Source: Tanypteryx hageni (Eukaryota > Arthropoda > Insecta > Odonata > Petaluridae). Taken from it: a DNA stretch of 64,000 bases. Numbering within the stretch: the stretch's first letter is position 1; the number at the start of each line of letters is the position of its first letter. The notes beneath the pieces are model-generated. The model did not search any database. It was given only the letters and a program-made list of their open reading frames with translations, and was not told the DNA's origin. The stretch lies in NCBI GenBank assembly GCA_028673005.1, contig CM054118.1, positions 1,819,410-1,883,409 on the forward strand, in the 5' to 3' direction. Position numbers and translations under genes: made by a program. Of the stretch, positions 1-11,713 are shown in pieces.

Positions 1-1759
1 GCCACCTATCGTTATTTTAGAGAAAATGTCACTACGATGAAATAAATTATCTGTCTTCATTACCCATTAATCCGTAGTGATCTGTAGGGCCGCAGGCAAT
101 TCTGTCAGCTGATCAGACTGTCCAGTTTGCACAGCTGTTGACTGTATATAATGCCATAGCATTGTAAAAGTGTTACTTACGTAAATCAAACCGAGGTGTT
201 GAAGGTGAGTCAACTATCTACAGAATGTATTCATTGATGTGATATTCCCAGACGTAAATATTGGAAGTATCAAAAATACGGGTAAAATAAATTATGAAAA
301 GAATATGTTAACTGGAAATCTGGTGATAATTACTTTTTTATACAGGCACGATTCAAGTAGCCATTGTCAACGGCATCTGAATGGTACAAATGGAATTTAA
401 ATAACATTCATAAATCAAAATTTTTGAATTTAGTCCAGTAACACTTGATACATATTTAAATTATGCCTGCAACTATAACATGCAAAACGTGATGTCACCG
501 TTTCATTGTAAATTGATAGCTGTAACTAAATTGTTCGTGCATATGAAAACTTGTTCTTTAGAATATTACAAGATGATACAAACAGAACTTATGATGCCAA
601 CTTTCCATTTAATCATTTATTTAATGCTTATATTGGCTTTAATAGCTATAAAGTCATCACGGATATGTAGCTCTTTGTGTTCACAAATTTCATAATTTAG
701 CCTTATAAAATACTACAAATACATTCAAACGGAATATTAAATTGATCACGCGTATTTGTATGGCAAAAATAACACGTGTACGTATTAGAACTAGAGATGT
801 ATAGTAGGGAATAAACCCAGTTTTTCCCCGGGAAAAAACAGAAATTTTTGGTGGGAAAAAAACGAATACTGTAAAAATAGGGAAAATAGAGAATTTTAAG
901 TCAAGTTGCCTTCAAATCTATCTGCAAGCCTAGGCAGACCATTGCAGAAATACATTAAATGCAAACAAAATGATTGTGACATATTACCCTTATCAAGATA
1001 ATAACTATTTTGTATGAAAATAACTTAACCCTTCCCTCGTAGCTAAAATATACCAAAATTTTAATTCGTGTTCATTATTTCAGACAATTTTTTTTAAATT
1101 TATATTTTTAGAGATTATTCAGTCAATTACATACTTGAATGAAAGAAAATTACTTTTATAACATACATATGATAAATATGTATATGCTAGTAATTACTCA
1201 TGGACAGTATTATGGTTTCGCTGCCATGTTTTCAAATCTGGGGATGTATCACTGAATACATAATCTTTAATTAACATTATAATATATACATTATTATATT
1301 CAATTATACAAGCATATATATACATCTACCCCTCTTTAATTTAATTCAAATGTTTTTTGGTTTGATAATCCTGTAGGAATCCAGATAGATGAAGGAAGGG
1401 CTTGTCCGTGCATGTCTTGCAAAAATAAATCATTCTCTTTTTCTTCTTTCTTTTATGGCATACTAGACATCTGAGTCTTTTCCTTTCTTTCGCATAAAAT
1501 GTGATTTTCCATCCAATCGCTCATCAGCTGGTCCCTGCAATGGACTTTCTTCTCTGTGTACCTTCTCTTTGATCTTCACGTTTTTGAATCACACTCGTAT
1601 TTGACTGATATTGAATTTTAAAAATTGCACTATATATAATAGAGAGTATGTTGTGCTTTAACTAAAAATAATTCAGAAACACAAATAAGTAAATTAACAG
1701 TAAATTATAAAATATACATTTTTAAATGCAATCAAATTGTGAGACAAGTAGTACTTGAC

Positions 1760-2484
1760 TAAGCCAGCTTATGTTCCCACATTAGGCGGGACAGTTCCAC
1801 ATTTCAATAGTTTGTCCCGCATTCTGTTGAATCCCAAAAATGTCCCACTGGCCCCGCATTTTCACAAACAATCACACTTGAAAGTTGAGCGAATCGCCTA
1901 AGCTCTTAGGTTTGTTGCCTTCGCTCAATATTAGCCATCAGTTCAAATTACAATGTACACTATTGATTTAATACATTGTCATGGGTGATAAATTACACTC
2001 ACAGTCATTCACCAAATATGGTGTGATCAGTGGTGCCATCTGTCAGTCGTAATCCAAAACTTTTAGTGTTGATATCCTGAACTGGTCAAAATATTCCTGT
2101 AATCTTACCTGAGGTAAATACCAAAACATCGTTGCTGAGTTCTAGTTATTTACTTTTGATATCTCGCGCACATTCCACGCTTATAATAGGAGAATTTATT
2201 ACATTTCAGTTGTGAATATTAATATTTAAAAAGGCGAAGAAGATTTTTTTCTCTGAAGAATTTGAACCGCTACCATAGACACACATCAAGTCATATAAGT
2301 AAGGAAATTACACAAATCTCATTTTATATACCTTTCTCATTTTTTGGAAAATTTCAGATTTAAAGCACTTTCTATTTTATTTAAAAACTTTTTCATTTAA
2401 TTAAGGTGTCCCGCATGTCCCACATTTGCTACTTAGAAATTCTCACATGTCCCGCATTGGCTACTTAAAAACCTGGCTGCTTTC
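1760..2484. mobile_element. Nested non-autonomous element in the hAT copy
   Basis: TACTTGAC occurs on both sides (1752-1759 and 2485-2492). Inside lie inverted AGCCAG ends and repeated GCGGGACA/TGTCCCGC motifs near both ends. 725 bp, no coding sequence. Exact ends are uncertain by a few bases. Confidence 0.6.
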
Positions 2485-2677
2485 TACTTGACTCTTGTCA
2501 GATTATATATTCATTCCAATGTATTTAAATATTGTTAGACTAATAAATATTATATAAATATGATATTTTAAAATACTTTATATATTTATGCAGAATATAC
2601 AATATTTAATGTTATTTTATCCCCAGAAAATGGTTTGACCTAAATCATCAGCATGGAAACATTTTTCAACAGAGTAC

Positions 2678-4368
2678 CATGGAATGAATAGGAAAAAGAT
2701 AGCAATCTGCCATTATTGTAAAATTAGATACAATTAACTGATGATTTATCTGGTCTACAGATGGTAACAAATCAATCTGATTGTAGCAATGTCATCAGCT
2801 CTACGTCATCAGCATCTACTGGCGGGACGCCAATGCCAATGAACGCAACAGAGAAAACTTCAGCACTCTAAAGAAAGTTGAATCGAGCTCAAAATACAAT
2901 TGAATCATACTTTGATAGCATCACTTCCAGTGAAAATGAACGATTAGATAAGGCATTTGCAATGGCTGTGTATGCATCCAATTGTCCTCTTTCTCTCAAA
3001 GAAAAATTTTACTGGCAAGAATTCATTAAGGAGATATGCCCAGCATACAAGCTACCATCCCACAATGCTCTTACAAATCATCTACTTGAAACTGAATATT
3101 TGAATGTTCAACACACTATAAAGGAATACATCAATGAAGCACCCACTGTAACAGTACTCACAGATGGATGGTCTAACATACGGGGAGAAAGCATAGTTAA
3201 TTATATTATTGCCACTCCAACTCCACTGTTTTACAAATCTGTGGAGATGGGGAGAACTGTCATACTGCAGAATATATAGCTAAGAGAATAATTGAAGTCA
3301 TAGAGGAAGTTGGAAATGAGAAAGTGAGACAATGCCAGTAATATGAAAGCTACATGGAGGATTGTCATTGGAAAATATCCCCATATTAACACATTGGGTT
3401 GTTGCTCATGGACTAAATTTGTTGTCTGGAGATATAATGAAGCTCACTTCCATTAATGACATACATCTTAAAGTAAAAGGTACACATGTTGTCTTGGCAA
3501 GCTTTACGACCAGACAGAAATGTAAAATGGAAGGAAATGCAAGTACATTAAAACTTGCAGTACCCACATGATGGAACAGTAATATTACTATTTATGAAAG
3601 TTTTTTGAAAGGGAAAGATTCCCTTAAGGAAACAGTTATACAGGAAGATTTGTGTGTTGACAACCTTGTTAAACATATTGTGCTTGAAAGTAATGGTTTC
3701 TGGACCAAACTACAACAAATCATGGATATTTTGAAACCAATAGCAATAAGCACAACTTTCATTGAGTCCAATAAAGCAGTGCTATCTGATGTTCCTGAAG
3801 CTTTTCAGAATGTAAAAAAAATGTTGAATCTAAACTACCTTCATCCTTTCTACCTCGAAATGAACAGAAAAGGATTTTGGAAACTATACAATACAGAGGA
3901 GATCTGTACTGCCAAGGGATTCATCATGCAGCTAATTTATTAGATCCACGGTATGAGGGGAAAATGTTGACAGAGAGTGAGTCAGAAGAAGCAGTGGAAT
4001 TCATAGCTCAAGTTGCAACTATGAGATTTGATCCTGGTAAAACTCTGGCAAATCTTGCTCACTATAAAGCCTGCGAAGGTATTTGGAGTAGGCAGTCAAT
4101 ATGGCAAAGCTCTGAGCATATATCTCCAAGAATATGGTGGAAAGGACATATGAATATGCAAGCTCTGAGCCCAATTGCAGTGTCTTTGTTCTCCATTCCT
4201 CCATCAACTGCTGCATCAAAAGGAATATAGTCAGCCTTTGGAAAAACACACACTTTGTTCTGGAACAGACTTAGCAATGACAGGGTTTCCAAGTTGGTGG
4301 CAGTGAGATCAAACTTAATACTTAGCTATAAACAGAGTAAGGAATGTGCTTTTGATGGAGAAGAGTAA
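2678..4368 (+). pseudogene. hAT transposase (ZBED-like), several lesions
   Basis: A remnant BED finger (NRKKIAICHYCKIRYN at about 2690) with a stop; then from 2878 ARAQ-type linker, LDKAFAMAVYASNCPLSL, LTDGWSNIRGESIVNYI, GFWTKLQQIMDILKPIA, HHAANLLDPRYEG, IPPSTAASK, then SAFGKTHTLFWNRLSNDRV and KLVAVRSNL, the last being the dimerisation end. Frameshifts near 3280, 3570, 3900 and a stop at 4228. The order is that of hAT transposases. Confidence 0.85.
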
Positions 4369-5410
4369 ATTTCAGAAATGGAAGACGTGAATGATATTTC
4401 TTATCATTAATTAGCTAACTATATTGGTGTTTGTTTTTGTAATATTGCATAAATAAAGTTTTTTTGTATTTTTTTGTTTTGTTCAGTTTGTTATTGTAAT
4501 TTTTTTGTTTTGTTCAAAGTTTGTTATTGTAATTTTTTGTTTTGTTCGGTTTGTTTTTGTAATTTTGTATTGCATAAATAAAGTTTGCTTTTGTAATTTC
4601 TATTCTATATAAATATTTTTCACTTCATTAAACTTGTGTGTTTACCTTTGATAGGCCTAATACTGTTATTGTTTATTCCCAATTTTCCTGTTTCTTCCCA
4701 GTTTTTTCCTCAATTTTTCCTGGTTTTTTAATTCAAAATTAAAATTAACATGTCTAATTAGAACATACCGAATGTGAGTCCAAAAATAGTTGCTATGGCA
4801 ACACTCTCATAATGAGTCATAAAAACTGCAAAATCGCCAGTATTTACGTGAAATTCTAAGAAATACAATCGATAAGCAAAATTCTATGATAAAAATTAGA
4901 ATCTTCATTCCTTTCCTCAGAGAATAGTACAAATCCCGCACCGATATTACAATTTTAAGATATTTTAATGTGCAAGAGAAAATTACCTTGCACGATGGAT
5001 TTCAGATTTCTCATGTAAATGAAATGGGAAGGGTAGTTCCTGCAATCGAACCCAGGACTTCAATCTTCGCAACAAAAAATTATCTTCGGGAGCTTGGCCC
5101 ATGTAGCATGAGATTTCCATCAAGTTCCATGAAAATCACTCTATTGGTTCAAGAGTTAATAGGGGGAATGGACAGACAGACACAACGACAAAACTATAAG
5201 TCTATTTCTATTCTGGAAAGTAGTCTTAAAAGTGAAGTCTGTTCAAACTTTTTTCCAAAACCGAGGCTTCAGAAATAGGGGGGTGGGGGACTATATTCAG
5301 GGAGGGACTATATTCAGACTAATGCAGTAATTTTTGTTTTCCAATTTTCTCCTCAAGTTTCAATTAAATATATATTTTTCCTTTCTTTAATTAATTTATT
5401 GCCTCTTCAG

Positions 5411-5664
5411 GACGGCGGACTAATGCAGTTATTGGAGGATCTCGTTCAATAAGGAGTGCTATCCTTAATGCTGTCTGCGTACATAGACGTCACCTCAGGC
5501 TGGACAACCTTCGAACCCTAATCCTGGCCGACAACATGCTCTCTCGCATTCAACTGTCAACTGATGATGATGGCGGGAGCAGTGGGCATAACTCAGCAAA
5601 CCCTTCACCTTGTCACATGGCATTGCCATCAGATGATGATGAACTTACATGCTCAGATGATCCA
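5411..5664 (+). CDS. Lrrk: Lrrk exon: leucine-rich repeats and acidic linker
   Basis: Acceptor ttcag precedes 5411; the first two bases complete a codon begun upstream. One LRR is clear (LRTLILADNMLSRI), followed by a Ser/Asp/Gly-rich linker with the runs DDDGG and SDDDE. The end at 5664 before gtcagt is chosen because it leaves phase 0, which the next exon needs. A second possible donor (gtaaca, four bases on) breaks the frame. Confidence 0.85.
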
Positions 5665-5852
5665 GTCAGTAACACTACCTTGTTATATTCTGATTTTGTT
5701 TTCATTGTAATTATTCAAGAAAGGCTTCATCAGACTATATTTCATGAAGCATTTAAAATATCAATTTATACATTTGTAATGTTTCATTTATTTAGCTAAA
5801 ATAATACTGTCGTGTAAAACTTTTAACAAAATATGTTCTATTCACATTGTAG

Positions 5853-6009
5853 GATTTGACGCTGAGTCCAATGTTAAGCGGTGCTAAGGCTCGTCTAATG
5901 TTCCCCAATCTTAGCATGTTGGACATAAGTAACAATCATTTGAGAGAGATTCCTCTCAACATCCATGAACTGAACAATCTCTCAGTTCTTAATCTTAGCG
6001 GAAATCCAG
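5853..6009 (+). CDS. Lrrk: Lrrk exon: leucine-rich repeats
   Basis: Starts in phase 0 after ttgtag and ends before gtaata. It encodes two LRR units, FPNLSMLDISNNHLREIP and LNNLSVLNLSGNPG, with canonical LxxLxLxxN spacing. The last base begins a Gly codon finished in the next exon. Confidence 0.93.
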
Positions 6010-6877
6010 GTAATATTATGATTAATTCTTGTTTCTACAAATAAACTTTCTGATGACAGTCTTAGTTCATAGCTATTATTGGAATATTTTTGTGGAACTA
6101 AGAGAAAAGTAGGTCTTATTCTTATTTTGAAATTTTTCTTTTATCCTGTCCAACATCATCTTTAATTATTTAATTATGACTTCAATGGTTTGTGTTTACT
6201 TTAAATGTAAGAAACTTCATTTGGAAATACAGTAAAACCCTGTGTTTACGTTATTGGAATGTATGTTTTCCCGCTATTCACAACATTTTATATGGGTCCC
6301 ATCAATTTTCCTGTGATTTCAATGTAAGTAAAACCCTGTATTTACTTTATTTCATTTCAAGTTTTTCAGCTATTCGCATCATTTTACGTTAGAATTTCCA
6401 ATCTTTTAAAAATAATTTAGCATGCGATTCTCAACAGTTTTTAATGATTTTTGACTCAGTTTTGCAAAAAAAATCCGAACTCTTTTGGGCAAAGATTTTG
6501 AAAATGGCGGCAGAGTAGGTACAGCGACCCTAGAGGAATAAATATGAACTCTTTCTTTTCAAAGCACCACTCGCTTTAACAGATGCTACTCAGGAACAGC
6601 ATATGTACTTAGAGACGGAAATATGTATGAACTCTTTTGAGTGAAAACTTCAAAACCTCATATGTAAATTACACTAGTTGAGCGTAAACAGTGCACCTAG
6701 ATACGTAAATACTAATTATGCTATTTACTCATTGAACTAAGTATGAATGCTATTGAAAAGATATTAAACTTTGGTGCTATCATGTTTTAACCCTTTCCAC
6801 TCCAATTCTGCCCCTTGGCTCTCACAGTTTGTAATTAAATTTAAGTTAATTTGTAATTTGTTGTAATTTAAGTTACC

Positions 6878-7190
6878 ATATTGTCTCGAATATAATGCGA
6901 TGTTTTTTTCCAAAAATGGGAATTTTAAAAGTAGCCTCCGTGTTATATTCGAGTACTAGTGATTTTAAAAGATCATAAAATCGTGTTTCAAAAAATCACT
7001 CTACATTCTGCATGTCTGTTAAGTGATACAAGATACTCATTACATTGTAGACACATTATGCATACATGTTACTATGTACTTGAAAAGCGTCCGATGCGAG
7101 AATAGATTGAGTTTAGTCGGTGGCTGAATTCCTCATTAGTCATTGAATTGAAGCTATCAGTGTACCTACCTTAGCAAGTTTACCCATCCG
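6878..7190. mobile_element. Fragment of a TIR element of the CGAATATA-end type
   Basis: The motif CCATATTGTCTCGAATATAA preceded by TA resembles the ends of elements A, B and D in this window. A partly complementary gttatattcgag occurs about 60 bases on. No matching far end was found, so this is a truncated copy. Its 3' limit is arbitrary. Confidence 0.4.
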
Positions 7191-7658
7191 TTATTTTAAC
7201 AATGGGTGACAAAAAGGATGTTGATCATGTTGAGAAAAAAGGTTCTTCCAAATCCCAGATTAACAGAGGAATCTGATGAAGTTATGACATGAATTTTAAA
7301 ATAGTCATAGCTCAAGAGGCGGAAAAAACGAACAATATTCAAGCTTCGAAAAAGTAGGAAGTTCCTGAAGTAAATATACCTACGTCTATGTACAATTTTC
7401 CAGAAAAATGTAATGTGGGGAATGTAATGGAAACCCAAGCATACTATACATTCTAGCATTTTAATTTAGCACATATTTTAATATTATTATTATTATTAAA
7501 AAGGTTTGCTGGTTAAGTAAATGAATAAATAGATATACTCTTGATAAACTTAGCTCTTTTAACACTGATTTTATTGATGGAATAATATGATCCGAAGATC
7601 CAATGCAGACAGGCATAAGCTGTAAAGGTGGGAATAATTTTGAAACAAGAAAAAAGTC

Positions 7659-7730
7659 TGCTATGACCGGGAATCGAACCCGGGTCTTCCACTTGTCGGG
7701 TAGATATTCTACCTCTGAACTATCGTAGCA
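7659..7730 (-). ncRNA. tRNA-like sequence in retroposon, left arm
   Basis: Read on the minus strand: an A-box-like TAGTTCAGAGGTAGA, a B box GGTTCGATTCC and a paired acceptor end. The anticodon loop by position would give GAC. It lies inside a repeat, so it is treated as a tRNA-derived promoter or captured tRNA rather than a working tRNA gene. Confidence 0.55.
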
Positions 7731-7821
7731 GAACACTTTTTCTCGTTTCGGAACACGGATGTTTCCTTGGTTGGGACGGAACTAGCCAAGCATCCGTGTT
7801 CAGAAACGAGAAAAAGTGTTC

Positions 7822-7893
7822 TGTTACGATAGTTCAGAGGTAGAATATCCGCCCGGCAAGTGGAAGACCCGGGTTCGATTCCCGGTCATAGCA
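7822..7893 (+). ncRNA. tRNA-like sequence in retroposon, right arm
   Basis: Inverse counterpart of 7659-7730 with intact A and B boxes. The anticodon stem pairs TCCGC with GTGGA around loop CCGGCAA, putting GGC at the anticodon position. Position 33 is C instead of the usual U, which argues against translation use. Confidence 0.55.
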
Positions 7894-8078
7894 GACTTTT
7901 TTTTTCTCGTTTTAAATTAATTCCCACTGATTTTATTGTTAGTTATACTGTAACAAATGGGCGAGTTGAAAAGTAAAATCAGTTTAGCTATTTTTCCTTT
8001 TCCCTCAATTTGCACTTTCTCACAATTTACACTTTTTTTCCCAGGTCCCTAGAAAAGTGTAAGTAAGGGGTTTTACTG

Positions 8079-8652
8079 TATGATGCAAAGTCCAAAAACT
8101 GACAACTCTCGAAGTCCTGATGTACCTAGCTGTTTTTTGTTTTCTTCAATGTTATGGACAATATATATGAATGATTCTTTCTCTTTGCAAGATTACTCAT
8201 GGGACTATCTGCTGGCCTTTTTGTCATGTTAAATGTTTTCACTCCGGCAAAAGAAAGAAAGTTTCACAATACATCATATAATGTTATTCATGCCCAAACA
8301 ACAAATTCACAAAGAAAGCTGAGCAGCATGGTCTGAAACAGTGCAGTTAGTCACAGAACAAGTTTGGTGTCAAATTCACGTGAATTTTTTTGCCGCAACT
8401 CATACAGAATTTTTTATAGAATATTTTTTTAAATGTCTGATTTGGGATCACCAGTTTATGGACTTTACTGCATTTACTAGTTCATGAATAATTATTCATC
8501 TACAATAATTGGATTTTCTTATTCTTTCAAAGCATTCATGAAGTCAGAACTTTTACTCATACTCAAAATGTTTAGAAATATTAAGGTAATAACATCTAGG
8601 TGGTAATTTAAAGCAAAGTATCTATGGACTATTTTGGTGCAACGTTTTCCAG
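8079..8652. other. Intron remainder without recognised features
   Basis: AT-rich sequence between the TIR element and the Roc exon. I see no coding potential beyond chance and no repeat shared with the rest of the window. Confidence 0.4.
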
Positions 8653-8987
8653 GTATATGTGAACTTCCTCCCCAAATGGGACTTTTGTCTCGTCTTTGGA
8701 ACTTGAGTACACGTGGCTGCAGCCTGCAAGAACCCCTACGATCCATGATCGATTCGAAAAAGTACAAAACCATGGATGTCGTTGGATATCTCAAATCTGT
8801 GTTGGAGGATGCACGACCGTATGCTCGTATGAAACTGATGATTGTAGGTGTTCAAGGCATTGGGAAGACATCGTTGTTGGAACAGTTGAGGCAAGAGGGC
8901 AGCGGAGCTGGAGTCGGGGGAGGAGGGATGGGGGGTGGAGCAGGTGGGGGTGCAGTTGGCCCTGGATTCAAGAAGAAACCAGCTGAG
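8653..8987 (+). CDS. Lrrk: Lrrk exon: last LRR, Roc P-loop and glycine-rich insert
   Basis: Begins in the middle of a Gly codon after ttccag and ends at GAG|gtatga in phase 0. The final LRR (LLSRLWNLSTRGCSL) leads through a helix (VVGYLKSVLEDARPYARM) into the Roc G1 motif MKLMIVGVQGIGKTSLL, the phosphate-binding loop. It is followed by a run of about 22 residues that is mostly Gly with Ala and Val. This low-complexity insert falls between G1 and the switch region and is probably a disordered loop. Confidence 0.93.
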
Positions 8988-9751
8988 GTATGAAAGCACA
9001 ATAATTGTAGATGTCTATAAATTAATCACAGGGAATTTCTAGTCAAATTCTGGTCTGAAATATTTCAGATGCATGTTACTACCATCATTTGGTTGTCTCT
9101 TTCATATACTATATTTACATTCATGTTTATTTATGCTTCCTTAGTAAAAGTAGTACAGGGCCTTGTTTCAATGATGCTTTCTTTTATGATGATTTCATTC
9201 ATGAAAGTGTCCTGTTACTTCAGCATATCATAATCTTTAAAAAAAGACTAGCTGTGTTTTATTATTGTTCACTTATTATGTTGAAGAATTAGTGATATTA
9301 TACTTGTTTTTCCTGAAAATTACCTTTAGCAAAAGTTATTAAATTGTGTTTGCAGATTTTTCTGACCATTTCTTTTTTGTCTTCATAATTGGCAAAGGTA
9401 AGGCTGTACATGTACAGCCCATTAAGCTAGGTTTTTTCAATCTCTTGTGGGATATCCTGAGGTGCTTTCTTCTAGGCTTTTTCTCTACTGCCTGGTCAAT
9501 TGTTACAGTGCAATTTCCATTCTATTGTAGTTCTCTAAATACTTTGAAATTTAGTTATTTTATGATATCTTTTTTCACAGTAATTTGTAAAAATAAAGGT
9601 GAAATTAAAAATCTTGAACAAAAACATAACAGCCCTCTACTCATATTTCAAATAAGGCATTTCTGTATTGATAAGAATATGATAACATTTACTTTATTCA
9701 TAAGAACTTTATTAGTTGAATATGTTCTTACTACTCTATTTCAAAACTTAG
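8988..9751. other. Intron without recognised features
   Basis: AT-rich; an open frame of 146 codons (9346-9786) ends in the next exon in the wrong frame and has no recognisable domain. No repeat was identified. Confidence 0.4.
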
Positions 9752-9897
9752 CACTGGGCCAAACGAATGGGCAACAAGAACATTAATGTCAAAACTGCCA
9801 AAGGCACTAATATCTCTACAGTTGGTGTCGACATTTGTGATTGGGTTTATGAGAAGAAGATTAGAGGTCAATCATCATATGGTGCTGTTGTTTTTAG
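9752..9897 (+). CDS. Lrrk: Lrrk exon: Roc GTPase, switch I region
   Basis: Acceptor acttag and donor AG|gtaaaa; ends in phase 2. It includes TNISTVGVDICDWVYE, which matches the LRRK Roc segment with the G2 Thr (ISTVGVDI) before the DxxG strand. Confidence 0.92.
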
Positions 9898-10105
9898 GTA
9901 AAATTATGCTGTTTTTAATTTTTTCTTTTGAATGTTGTCTAGTTTTTTTAAATTGATTTTTTAAAAATTTGATCATTACTTGAAAAATCGTAGCCTCATA
10001 GAAATGATTTTTCCAATCATTAATTTGTCAGTGGTTGGTTCATTTAGTTATATAATTAGGTTGAGAAGAATGATATTATAATTTCCTTCCTCATTAACCT
10101 GGCAG

Positions 10106-10250
10106 GACGTGGGACTTTGGTGGCCAGAGAGAATATTATGCCACTCATCAGTATTTCTTATCAAAACGCAGCCTTTACCTTGTAGTTTGGAGAATTCCAG
10201 ATGGTCAGAGAGGTATTTCTGAAATCCTCCAATGGCTCGTTAACATTCAG
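10106..10250 (+). CDS. Lrrk: Lrrk exon: Roc GTPase, G3 motif
   Basis: Encodes TWDFGGQREYYATHQYFLS followed by LYLVVWRI. DFGGQ is the G3/switch II motif typical of Roc domains. Ends at CAG|gtaagt. Confidence 0.95.
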
Positions 10251-10366
10251 GTAAGTTCTTTGTTAAATAATATTATGAAAATGATAAGTTGGAGAATTTG
10301 ACAAACTATTGAAGATCCTTTATGGGTGGGATTATATGAAAAACCTTTTTTATTTTCTTTCCAAAG

Positions 10367-10476
10367 GCAAGAGCTCCAAACTCTCCTGTGATCATAGTTG
10401 GGACGCACTATGATATGATGAGAGAACATTATCCATCATCAATGTCAGAAGATCTTCAACAAATGATTAGAGATAA
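10367..10476 (+). CDS. Lrrk: Lrrk exon: Roc GTPase, G4 motif
   Basis: Encodes SPVIIVGTHYDMM. THYD is the Roc form of the guanine-specificity G4 motif (usually NKxD in small GTPases, THxD in LRRKs). The donor is AA|gtaagt, phase 2. Confidence 0.94.
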
Positions 10477-10707
10477 GTAAGTTTTGATTTTGCTTATTTG
10501 TCTTTTGCTTTAAAAATTATTCATAACATTTCGAAGCTGATTTCTGTAAAATAATGAGATTAAAAAATATTATATGATTGCTGTATGTTCTGCCATGTCA
10601 GTGGGCAAAACAATTAGCTTATCTTTTATGAAACATGAATAATTTTTAGTTTCTCAAAAAATGAAGTTCATGTAAACATTTTCAAACTTCCTGTTTCTTA
10701 TCTACAG

Positions 10708-10847
10708 ATTTATTAACATTGTGGATGCTGAGAAATGTGGTCTTCCTAGAGTATTGGACACCATAGAAGTAAGCTGCAAAACTCGACATAATGTTAAATT
10801 GCTTTGTAATTTAATCTATGATACAGTGTTCAGTTTAAGGCCACCAG
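10708..10847 (+). CDS. Lrrk: Lrrk exon: Roc C-terminal part
   Basis: Encodes the end of the GTPase fold, with VLDTIEVSCKTRHNVKLL. The SCKT segment corresponds to the G5 SAK-like loop. Bounded by ctacag and CAG|gttagt. Confidence 0.93.
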
Positions 10848-11182
10848 GTTAGTAGGAAAAATTTAATATTTACTACACAAAAATTTATTAAGTAAATGCA
10901 TGCAGCTGTGACAAATGAATATAAAATTAATTAAAATTGTAACACTTTATTTAATCCATGAACTGTTTGGTTTCTTGAACTATTTATATATATTTTCACT
11001 TATTCATTGAAGTAAGAATTTTTTTATTTTAGTTTTTAATATGAACTTTATCTGTTATTTCTGTATTTATCTCTTTACAATCATGAGAATTCGTGTGTAT
11101 AATATTTTTAACTTGTTTAAGCATTGATGTTTAGTTTTTTTGCCATTTTATTATTTATTTCATTGTATCAATTTATCTGCAG

Positions 11183-11407
11183 GGAGCAAAGAATTGCTTC
11201 TCGAGCAGAGAGTACCTGCAAGTTACTTGGCTTTGGAAGAAGTTGTAGGCCACATAGCTTGGGAACGAAGGATGGCTGGTGGTGATCCAGTGTTGACAGC
11301 TGAGCAATATCGAGCTGCCGTGACAAGAGAGATGCTGGCACGCCATCACAGAACATTCAGAGATGCTTCAGAACTAAATCAAGCGACGGCATTCCTTCAC
11401 GAGAATG
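11183..11407 (+). CDS. Lrrk: Lrrk exon: start of COR domain
   Basis: Encodes QRVPASYLALEEVVGHIA, the typical Roc-COR junction, and further helices ending HENG. COR is the dimerisation module that couples GTPase and kinase. Phase 1 at both ends. Confidence 0.93.
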
Positions 11408-11590
11408 GTTAGTTTTAATTTCAATTCCAAAATAATGATTGACCCTCAATGTCATTTTTTTAGCAACCATCACTTCAAACTTCATTATAGTAATAACTCA
11501 ATAAATTTTTTCTTATCTTTTTTGCTTGTAGAATTTCACAGAAAAATATTGATGACGTTACTTTTTTATCGGTGATTTGTTTCCTTACAG

Positions 11591-11713
11591 GCGTTCTCTT
11601 GCATTATGATGATGCAACTCTCAAAGATCTTTACTTCCTGGATCCCCAGTGGCTGTGTGATATGTTGGCTCATGTGGTCACAATTCGAGAAATTAACCCC
11701 TTTGCTCGTACAG
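11591..11713 (+). CDS. Lrrk: Lrrk exon: COR domain
   Basis: Encodes VLLHYDDATLKDLYFLDPQW followed by LCDMLAHVVT. The LhhLDPQWL core is highly conserved in COR domains. The next exon is 12.9 kb away. Confidence 0.94.

Larger units (their letters stand above)
792..4756 (+). mobile_element. Complete hAT element with 8-bp target duplication
   Basis: Starts TAGAGATGT and ends, inverted, TAGACATGT, flanked by exact ATTAGAAC (784-791 and 4757-4764). The second copy of the host repeat (about 25793-25805) has a single ATTAGAAC site uninterrupted. Contains a transposase pseudogene, a nested insertion and near-end tandem tttgttttgttc repeats (about 4440-4580). Confidence 0.92.
1..5327 (-). mobile_element. 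TIR repeat A, copy 1, split by a hAT insertion
   Basis: Right end in this window, inverted, is TA|CTGCATTAGTCTGAATA at 5327. Own sequence is 1-791 and 4757-5327; it matches 25280-26417 plus 35736-35830 in inverted orientation. The other end lies upstream of the window. No coding sequence of its own was recognised. Confidence 0.7.
7577..7924 (-). mobile_element. tRNA-carrying inverted-repeat retroposon, copy 1
   Basis: Flanked by the exact 14-bp repeat CACTGATTTTATTG (7563-7576 and 7925-7938), a target duplication of the length made by LINE-assisted retroposition. The body is a near-perfect inverted repeat of about 140 bp per arm around a short spacer (about 7771-7797). Each arm contains a full 72-nt tRNA-like sequence. 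Related copies are at 19911-20138 and 29182-29363. The shared flank reads, in one direction, GGGAATAATTTTGAAAC and at the other end ATTCCAT. Strand is given for the arm that matches copies 2 and 3. Confidence 0.75.
6230..8078. mobile_element. TA-flanked TIR element (Tc1/mariner-pogo type, non-autonomous)
   Basis: The left end TA|CAGTAAAACCCTG and right end GGGGTTTTACTG|TA are inverted copies bounded by the TA dinucleotide typical of Tc1/mariner/pogo insertions. A second copy of the terminal motif sits internally near 6329. No transposase reading frame survives. The element carries the 6878 fragment and the tRNA-like retroposon at 7577-7924. Confidence 0.65.

Noticed and set aside
480..695. 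Open frame of 71 codons, similar to one at 25889-26098
   Set aside because: The similarity reflects two copies of repeat A; the frame has no domain and its codons are not conserved better than the surrounding DNA.
5665..5799. Continuation of the first Lrrk exon to the stop at 5799
   Set aside because: Coding style is lost after 5664, a donor lies there, and the phase fits the next exon.
7659..7893. Pair of functional tRNA genes
   Set aside because: They lie within a duplicated retroposon, have odd anticodon-loop bases and differ in anticodon between arms.
9346..9786. 146-codon open frame overlapping an Lrrk exon
   Set aside because: It reads the exon in another frame; hydrophobic AT-rich chance frame with no domain.
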